Positions 22,188 through 29,000 of a stretch of 32,382 bases of DNA are shown one piece after another; positions within the stretch are counted from its first letter, which is position 1, and each line of letters opens with the position of its first letter. Below the pieces are notes generated by a model, which did no database searches, had not been told where the DNA came from, and saw only the letters and a list, made by a program, of their open reading frames with translations. The position numbers were made by a program, and so were the translations under genes. The DNA is from Hymenobacter psychrotolerans DSM 18569. Lineage in GTDB: Bacteria; Bacteroidota; Bacteroidia; Cytophagales; Hymenobacteraceae. The stretch covers positions 1-32,382 of the forward strand of contig NZ_FRAS01000033.1 in assembly GCF_900142395.1 (NCBI RefSeq). The letters run 5' to 3'.

Positions 22188-24515
22188 TTATAGCTCCGTT
22201 ACCGTCACCAGTACATCAGTATTGCGGCCGTGGTCGTCGGCGCAGGATATTTTCAGGGGGCCGGGCGGCGGCTTGATGAAGACCCGCTCGGTGGGAGCAG
22301 CGGCCTGCAGGAATTTGTCGTTGACGTACCAGAACACCTGGCGCACCTCGTTATCGGTGGTGCAGGTGAGGAGCAGCTGCTGCTTTTCGTGGCGGTTGAG
22401 GACGTACTCGGTGTTGGGGGTGGGGGAGGTGATGCTAGGCGCCCGCTCCGCGCCACCGCGCACCAGCTGGCATTGCGGGTTGTGCGGGGGCAGCCGGCGG
22501 TACGGAATGCCCTGGGCTTCCTTGTAGGCAACCACTTCGGGCAGCAGATTCGGGTACAGCTCCCGCCGATACCCGGCCGCCGGCGCACAGGCCCGGCAGT
22601 AGGTAAAGCTCCCATCTGCCGACACCAGTACTTCCCGTACGTGCTGGCACCGCTGCCCGCTGCTCACGTTGGGCAGGAAGTAGTCGATAATCTGATTCGG
22701 GCAGTTCTCGCCGGGCACCAGGCCACTCTCCGTGCACACCAACCGGAAATCCAGGGCTGCGGGAGGCACAAACCAGTCGTTGGGCGAATTGTAGGCCAGG
22801 GTGTTGAACAAGTCGAAGAGCAGGGGCGTGGCCACTTCGGAGCCCGTCAGGGCCGGGCTACCCTGGCCGCTGAAGTTGCCTACCCACACGCCAATCGTGT
22901 ACTGCTTGTTGTAGCCGATGCTCCAGGCGTCGCGGCGGCCGTAGCTGGTGCCGGTTTTCCAGGCAATTTTGGGCAGCCGCATGCTGCTGGCCGCGTTGAT
23001 GGGCAGGTCAGGCCGGGTGAGCTGAGCCAGGATTTCGGTGGTAAGGAAGGCCGAGGCTTCGGAAATGAGAGGACTGGTTGACGTGCCTTTCCTGGTAGAA
23101 ACCAGTTGTAGGCCACTATACTGCCCACCTTCGGCCAGCGTCACGTACAGATTCGTCAGCTCTTCCAGACTCGCGCCGCAGCCGCCCAGAATGCTGCTGA
23201 GGCCTAGCCGGGTGCGGTTGCGCGTCACATTCTGGAAGCCTGCCTGGCGGAGCTTATCCGTGAAGGTGGGCACGCCTAGCTGGTTGAGCACCCGCACGGC
23301 CGGAATGTTGAGCGAGTAGGCCAGGGCGCGCTCCAGCGTCACCTCGCCGTTGCAGTGCTTATCGAAGTTCTCGGGGCGGTAGCCCTGGAAGTTGGTGGGC
23401 ACATCGGGCAGGAGCTGCTTGGGCGTGACGAGGCCGCGGTCCATGGCCAGGGCGTAGAGAAACGGCTTCAGCGTACTGCCTGGCGAGCGGACCGCTACAA
23501 TACCGTCGTTCTGGCCCTGGTTGGCAAAGTCGCGGAAGTCGGCAGAACCCACGTAGGCCTCTACCTGCCGGGTACGGTTATTGACCACCAGCACGGCGGC
23601 CTGCGTGATGCCCAGCTCGTAGAGCCGGCGCACGTAGTTGCGGGTGAGGTCCTCGGCTTTGGCTTGCTTGCCGCGCTCTAGGCCACTCCGGATGATGGCC
23701 TGCCTCGGAAACTGCCGCACCAGCCGCCGCGAAAGGTGCGGCGCAAGGGTCGGGGCAGCGTGGCGCTGCACGTCCAGGGGTTCCAGCAGGGCATCTTCTA
23801 CCGCTTCTTTCGGGAACAAGCCGGCTTCCCCGAGCCGATTTAGCCACCGGTTGCGCTCCTGCAGCACGGCCGCGTTGTTTTTGCCCAGCACTAAGCCTCT
23901 AGGCCTGTTTGGGATGATGGCCAGCGTGACGGTTTGGGCCAGGGAAAGGTAGTCGGGTGTTTGCTGGAAGTACAGCAGCGCTGCCGATTTCACGCCCTCC
24001 ACGTTGCCGCCGTAGGGCACGAGGTTCAGGTAGAGCTGCAGAATCTCGTCCTTACTGTAGTGAAGTTCCAGCTGGGTAGCGCGCAGCATTTCCAGCAGCT
24101 TATTGCCGAAGGTGCGCTCTTTGGGCTCCAGCAGCCGGGCTACCTGCATGGTAATGGTGCTGGCCCCCGTGGTACGGCCGGTACCGAACAGGTTGCGGCC
24201 AGCCGCCTGCACCAGCGCCACTGGGTTTACCCCAAAATGCCACCGGAACCACCGGTCTTCCTTCTCCAGGATGGCCTTGCGCAGCACCGGCGTAATCTCG
24301 CGGAGCTCCGTTTTCATCCGCCACTTCTGAGTGGGGTTGAGGTAGGCGTGCAGCACCGAGCCATCGGCGGCCAGCACAATGGGCGAGTATTGGGGGGGAG
24401 GCGGCAGCGGGAAAAGCAAATCCAGGCCCCCGACCAACGCCAGGACCACTGCAACTCCTATAAGAACCTTAAAAGCGCGTTTCATGCAGCCCGTCAGCCC
24501 GCGGCGTTCATCCAT
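22188..24515 (-). CDS. pbpC: Penicillin-binding protein 1C (bifunctional peptidoglycan synthase)
   Basis: The 775-residue protein has one N-terminal membrane segment (about 14-35). Its GT51 glycosyltransferase domain carries EDRWFRWHFG with catalytic Glu86. The transpeptidase domain has Ser347 in SPGSTLKP (SxxK), SLN at 401-403 and KTGT at 520-523. The C-terminal domain (about 680-775) fits the BiPBP_C domain typical of PBP1C. It polymerises and crosslinks peptidoglycan in the periplasm. All catalytic motifs are intact. An alternative start at Met11 (24485) gives a tighter membrane anchor. PBP1C genes are known neighbours of bacterial alpha-2-macroglobulin genes, and that gene lies two genes upstream in the same direction. 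Confidence 0.95.
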   Translation of the reverse strand: MDERRGLTGCMKRAFKVLIGVAVVLALVGGLDLLFPLPPPPQYSPIVLAADGSVLHAYLNPTQKWRMKTELREITPVLRKAILEKEDRWFRWHFGVNPVALVQAAGRNLFGTGRTTGASTITMQVARLLEPKERTFGNKLLEMLRATQLELHYSKDEILQLYLNLVPYGGNVEGVKSAALLYFQQTPDYLSLAQTVTLAIIPNRPRGLVLGKNNAAVLQERNRWLNRLGEAGLFPKEAVEDALLEPLDVQRHAAPTLAPHLSRRLVRQFPRQAIIRSGLERGKQAKAEDLTRNYVRRLYELGITQAAVLVVNNRTRQVEAYVGSADFRDFANQGQNDGIVAVRSPGSTLKPFLYALAMDRGLVTPKQLLPDVPTNFQGYRPENFDKHCNGEVTLERALAYSLNIPAVRVLNQLGVPTFTDKLRQAGFQNVTRNRTRLGLSSILGGCGASLEELTNLYVTLAEGGQYSGLQLVSTRKGTSTSPLISEASAFLTTEILAQLTRPDLPINAASSMRLPKIAWKTGTSYGRRDAWSIGYNKQYTIGVWVGNFSGQGSPALTGSEVATPLLFDLFNTLAYNSPNDWFVPPAALDFRLVCTESGLVPGENCPNQIIDYFLPNVSSGQRCQHVREVLVSADGSFTYCRACAPAAGYRRELYPNLLPEVVAYKEAQGIPYRRLPPHNPQCQLVRGGAERAPSITSPTPNTEYVLNRHEKQQLLLTCTTDNEVRQVFWYVNDKFLQAAAPTERVFIKPPPGPLKISCADDHGRNTDVLVTVTEL

Positions 24516-24560
24516 GGATTAGGGGTAGCAAGATAGAAAGTCGGCGGCGCTGGTGCGGCT

Positions 24561-25337
24561 TTATTTAGGTGGCTCGGGCACTTCTACCTCCAGCTCAAAG
24601 TCGCGCTTGGGTGGGGCCTCGTTGTTGGCGGCGTTGCGGTAGAGGAAGCGGAGCGTGGTTTTGCCCGGGTTCAGGGCCTGGAACTGAAACGTCACGTCTT
24701 CCTCGCTACCCGCTTTGGCTTTCTTCTTCGGCTTTTTGGCGGGTTGGGGGGTAGGAGGCTGGATCAATTGTATCACGTTATCGGCCAGAGGCATTACCTC
24801 CCATTGATATTGCGAGCCAGCGGTATTGTCAAGCCGAATAGCCAGTTGGTCGCCCTTATTCACCTTCACACTGCTATGGTTGCCATACTCCGTGACGTTC
24901 ACGTTTTTCGCCACGCCCGGCTTGTCAATGGTCACAAATACCCGGAAGAAACCACCCAGCGAGGAGTAGCCCGTACCTGGCTGCGCTGAAATCAGCGCCA
25001 GGTCTAGGCCACCGGTGCCTACCGCCTGAAAGTGAATTTCAAACGTAGCCGGCGCCCCCGGCACGCCGCTGCTCAGCCCCGGCAGACTATGCGTCGTCGT
25101 AACCGTCAACTGTCCCGGATACGTCTGGGTCAGGCGCCAGCCGAAGCGCGGCGAAATAGTCGGCAGCCGCACAATCAGCTGGTCGCCTACGTTCAGCTGC
25201 ACCTGCTTGCCATTGTCGGCGGCTGTGAGGGTTACGATGTCAGCTTGAGCTGGAGTTGGAATAAGTAAAACTACCCCGAGCAAAAGCAGTAGTGTACAGC
25301 GCAGAAAGGCTGCGGCAATAAGGGAAATCAGTTTCAT
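24561..25337 (-). CDS. Tandem chagasin-like (I42) protease-inhibitor protein
   Basis: The 258-residue product has a signal peptide cleaved near PAQA (about 29-32). Two repeats follow. Repeat 1 (about 34-138) has NVGDQLIVRLPTISPRFGWRL and later GAPATFEIHFQAVGTGGLDL. Repeat 2 (about 145-252) has VNKGDQLAIRLDNTAGSQYQWEV and then VTFQFQALNPGKTTLRFLY. This is the beta-sandwich layout of the chagasin/I42 family, which blocks papain-like cysteine proteases. The second repeat holds a Lys/Pro-rich insertion (about 194-210). The inhibitory loops deviate from the NPTTGY consensus, so the target may differ or the fold may serve binding only. I chose Met at 25337 over the frame's first Met (25373) because it begins the signal peptide. 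It precedes pbpC by 45 bp. Confidence 0.75.
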   Translation of the reverse strand: MKLISLIAAAFLRCTLLLLLGVVLLIPTPAQADIVTLTAADNGKQVQLNVGDQLIVRLPTISPRFGWRLTQTYPGQLTVTTTHSLPGLSSGVPGAPATFEIHFQAVGTGGLDLALISAQPGTGYSSLGGFFRVFVTIDKPGVAKNVNVTEYGNHSSVKVNKGDQLAIRLDNTAGSQYQWEVMPLADNVIQLIQPPTPQPAKKPKKKAKAGSEEDVTFQFQALNPGKTTLRFLYRNAANNEAPPKRDFELEVEVPEPPK

Positions 25338-25372
25338 ATATCGCACAGCAACAAACATGTTTAACAGTAACA

Positions 25373-25400
25373 CAGCCGGCTACTTAACAAGTGCCGGCTG
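25373..25400 (-). other. Strong hairpin between the BamE-like and I42 genes
   Basis: CAGCCGGC (25373-25380) and GCCGGCTG (25393-25400) pair perfectly, and an inner ACTT-AAC-AAGT extends the stem past a single bulged T. No T-run follows on the minus strand, so it is more likely an RNA-processing or partial-attenuation structure than a full terminator. It lies in a 152-bp gap inside an otherwise tight gene series. Confidence 0.5.
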
Positions 25401-25489
25401 CGTAAAAAGCGGTTATAAAGTGTACGAAGCTGTGTGTGAAAAAGCTGCGGATGAGCTACGTTGCTAGGCCTATGTTTGCTGGGCAGGAC

Positions 25490-25987
25490 TCACGTTTCGT
25501 GTATCCAGTAGCGCACCACTTTGCCATTACTGAATTGCAAAGACAGGGCGTCGCCATCAATAGGAATGAGTTTGGGCGTCATGCCCAAATAGTACTCCCA
25601 AGTAGCTTCAGAGCTAAACTTCATATCAGGTGTCCCTAATAACTCAACTACTTGTTGCTCAGTAAGGCCAACCAGTTTGTGGGAAGCTACTAAATCCTCA
25701 ACCTGCTCATAGCGTTTAGGCAAATTAGTAGCCCAGTCGGCTTTGTTGAAATCCCGATGTGGGTAGTACAAATAGATGGCAAGAATTAGATAGGGAATGG
25801 CCACGCAAAGCAGCGGCGTAATCAGAATAGCCGCCGGAAGAGCTATCCTAGTCGGCCGCTGCAAGGAGGGCCAGAAACGTGCAATCAGATAGGCTACTAC
25901 TCTGAAAACAAGCAGGCCTAGCAGGCCTACGCATATCAGCAAAACTGTGTAGAACAGGATGGTTTGCCAGAGCATAGCTAACAGCAT
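25490..25987 (-). CDS. Membrane protein with a BamE/SmpA-like C-terminal domain
   Basis: The 165-residue product has two hydrophobic segments (about 5-35 and 48-72). An exposed domain follows containing LVGLTEQQVVELLGTPD (about 104-120), then WEYYLGM and ALSLQFSNGKVVRYWI. This is the helix-helix-strand pattern of the BamE/SmpA/OmlA fold, common as a small binding module in Bacteroidota. Unlike BamE itself it is not a lipoprotein. The gene starts 16 bp after the alpha-2-macroglobulin stop, so it is very likely co-transcribed. Its function is unknown. It is somewhat more AT-rich than its neighbours. Confidence 0.7.
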   Translation of the reverse strand: MLLAMLWQTILFYTVLLICVGLLGLLVFRVVAYLIARFWPSLQRPTRIALPAAILITPLLCVAIPYLILAIYLYYPHRDFNKADWATNLPKRYEQVEDLVASHKLVGLTEQQVVELLGTPDMKFSSEATWEYYLGMTPKLIPIDGDALSLQFSNGKVVRYWIHET

Positions 25988-26003
25988 ATAAGTAGATAAA
26001 GAG

Positions 26004-29000
26004 TTACCGCACCCGCACCACGCCGCTGCCGGCGTAGCTGTGGTACTCGGCGTTGTACATGGCGTCGGCGCTAACGGGGCCGAGCTTGAAGGTGCCTTTG
26101 CTCACGGCGCGGCAGAGGTAGTAGAACGACTGGGGTGTGGGTGTAACAGTAGTGAACAGGTTAATCCGGTCGTCGCGCACGTCCATGTAATCGGGTTGGG
26201 CGGCGTCTTTGGCCCAGGTCAGGTCCCGGACGGCCCCAATGCGTGGGTTTTCGATTTCCAGGCCGGCGGGCAGTAGGTCTGTAATGGCCACGTTCTTGAC
26301 TTCACCTGCCGTTTCAGCCGATTGAATAGTGATTTTAACGACTACCAGGTCGTTTTGCTTGAAGGAGGTAGAGCCCACTAGATTGCCGTTACGGTCCAAG
26401 AACTGGCGGCGGACTTGCAGGTAGGCGTCTTCCTCGCGCACCTGGCCGGTGGGCGAAATGCCCTCGGTTTCCCAGAAGTAGTAGAGGCTGCCTTTGCCGC
26501 TGGTACGCAGCTGCAGCTGGCGGTTGGCCACGTTGCTTACGGTGAGGTCTTTGCCCGAGAAGTTGCCGATGGCTTTGCCATCGGCCAGCAGGCTAGCCAC
26601 TACCGTGCTACCGGCGTTCTTCTTGGCCAACTTGCCTAGGGCCAGCAGTGCAAAAGAGCGTTCCTGCGTGTTGAGCCAACCGGCCTGCTTCACTTGGCGG
26701 CTGAGCTGACGGGCCAGGGTGCTTACCTGCGGGTTAGCCGGGTCGGCGGCGAGCAGGGCGTTGAGTACCAGGGCTTCATCCCGAATAGGAGAGGAGAAGG
26801 CACCATCGAGCTGGCGGACGGCGATGGTGGGTGCAGCACCGAAACGGGTAGGCACGGTGCTTTGGTAGCCGCGCTGGTTGCCGCTTAGGGCGAAGGCCGC
26901 CGCCAGCAGGTAGCGCGAATCTTCGGCCAGCTGGGGGCGGTTGGCTTTGTAGTAGTTGAGGCCTACGGCATCGGGGCGGCCGGCCAGGGCCAGCACGTAG
27001 AGCGAGTAGGCAATTTCCTTTTTGGCCAGCGTCACGGGCTGAATCACGCCGCCGGTCTGGATGATGTTGTATGTCTCGGTTTCGCGCTTGCGGACGCGGG
27101 CCTGCAGGTAGCGGAGCACCCTATCGAGCACGTTCTTATTTACATCGAAGCCGGCTTGCTGGGCTTCCAGCAGGAAGTGGGCGGCGTAGGTGGTAGCCCA
27201 CCAGTTGTCGTAGTCGCCGCCGGGCCAGTAGCTGAGGCTGCCGTTGTACATCTGCTGGGCTTCCACCTTCCGGATGGCTTCCTGCACGTGGTAGTTGGGA
27301 TTGTATTTAGTGCTTAGTGCCTGGTGCTTAGTGCCTGGGTCGTTCTTCTGGCCCAGGGTGGCGGCCAGGTCGCCGTAGTACAGCTGCGGGAAGGCGGCCG
27401 ACACGGTTTGCTCCAGGCAGCCGTAGGGGTATTGCAGCAGGTAGCGCAGGTCCTTGGCAAACTCCGTCATCGGCGAGCGGCTCACCACCAGCTGGCTCCG
27501 CAGGGAGGAAGGCAGGAAGTCGGTGCGCAGGTTCAGCTGCTGGGCCGCGCCGCCCGCCACCACGCCTGCCCCCGTGCGCTTCTGCAGCGGCGAAGCAGGA
27601 CGGATGGGTAGTTCGATGGTTTCTTTCAGTACATACAAAGGTTCAGCGCCTTCTTTTCTAAAGTGCATACCAGGCTGGTTAGGTTCTTCACACTTGTATG
27701 TATGGGCTTCAATCTCCAGATAGCCAGCTCCGATAGAAGAAGCAGTGTAACGATACATCACTCTAGTTTCCATATTCGGCTTAAGAGATACACTCTTAAC
27801 ACTATAATGAGAGCCTAGTGAAGGAATATAGCCATCAGGCACTTGGCTTATCAATTTGCTGGACGGAAATAGAGTGACATCAAGAATTTTCCCCGTCGTA
27901 TTCGTCAGGGTCACCGGCACGTCAATCGTGTCACCGGGACTTAAAAACCGTGGCAATGCAGTCGAAATAACCACTGGGTCGGCGACGCGCATGGTGTGCT
28001 CGGCGGAACCGAAGGCGTCGTTCTTGTAGGCTACTGCCATGATGCGCACAGCACCGCTGAACTGAGGCACTTGCAGCTTGTAGCGCACTTTGCCGCTGGC
28101 ATCGGCGGTGAGCACGCCGCTCCATTTGGCAAGCAGCTTCACGCGGCGGTTGGGCACGGGCGTGGTGCGGCGCGAGAGGTCGTAGCCGTCGCCGCCGGTG
28201 CTGCTGGTGCCCAGCTCGGGCAGCAGGAAGGGATACACGTCGTGGGCCTGCACTTCCAGGGCGCGCTTCTGGTAGAAGTAGCCGTAGGGGTCGGGCGTGC
28301 GGTAATCCTTCATCTGCAGAATGCCCTCGTCCACCATGGCCAGCGTCACCTGCGCGCCGGGGGCGGTGGTGACTTCAATGGTCTGGGCGGTCTGGGAGCG
28401 GCTTTGCGTGGGCGCTTTAATAGCCACTTGCAGCTTGGCGCCTGGCTTTTCTACCGTGAGTGGCACGAAGCCGCGGGCCACCGTGAGGGGGAGGCGGTTG
28501 TCCTTGATTTCGCGGATGGCGGTGGCCGTCACGTACACGTTGGGCACGTGGCCGGTGCGGATGGGGATGCTCACGCGGGCCGATTTCTCGTCGGTGTTCA
28601 AGTAGAAGTGGTCCAGCACCCGGTCCCGCTCCACCGTCACGAGTACGCGGCCCGGGAAGGGCGTTTTCAGCAGGAGGTTGGCGGTTTCGCCGGGCTGGTA
28701 CTTGGGCTTGTCGGCCTCTATGGTCACTTCGCCCTCGTTGTTCACCTCGAAGGAATTGCTCTGGGTGTCGCCGTAGCCGTAGGCATACACGCGCTGGGCC
28801 ACATAGGTCACGGCCCCTGGCCTAGAAACCCGGATTTCGTACTCACCGGAATAGGTGGGTGTGAAGTTCAGGCCGGCATCGGAGCCGCCGCTGGCTACCG
28901 TCACGTTGCGGCTTAACACCACCTGCTCACGCTTCTGCGAGTTGTAGATGTAGCGGCCGCCCTGACGCTCAATCACCGTTTCCCAGAGTAGGCGTACCAC

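Noticed and set aside
27310..27337. CRISPR-like repeat
   Set aside because: There are only two directly abutting 14-bp units without spacers, inside a coding gene.
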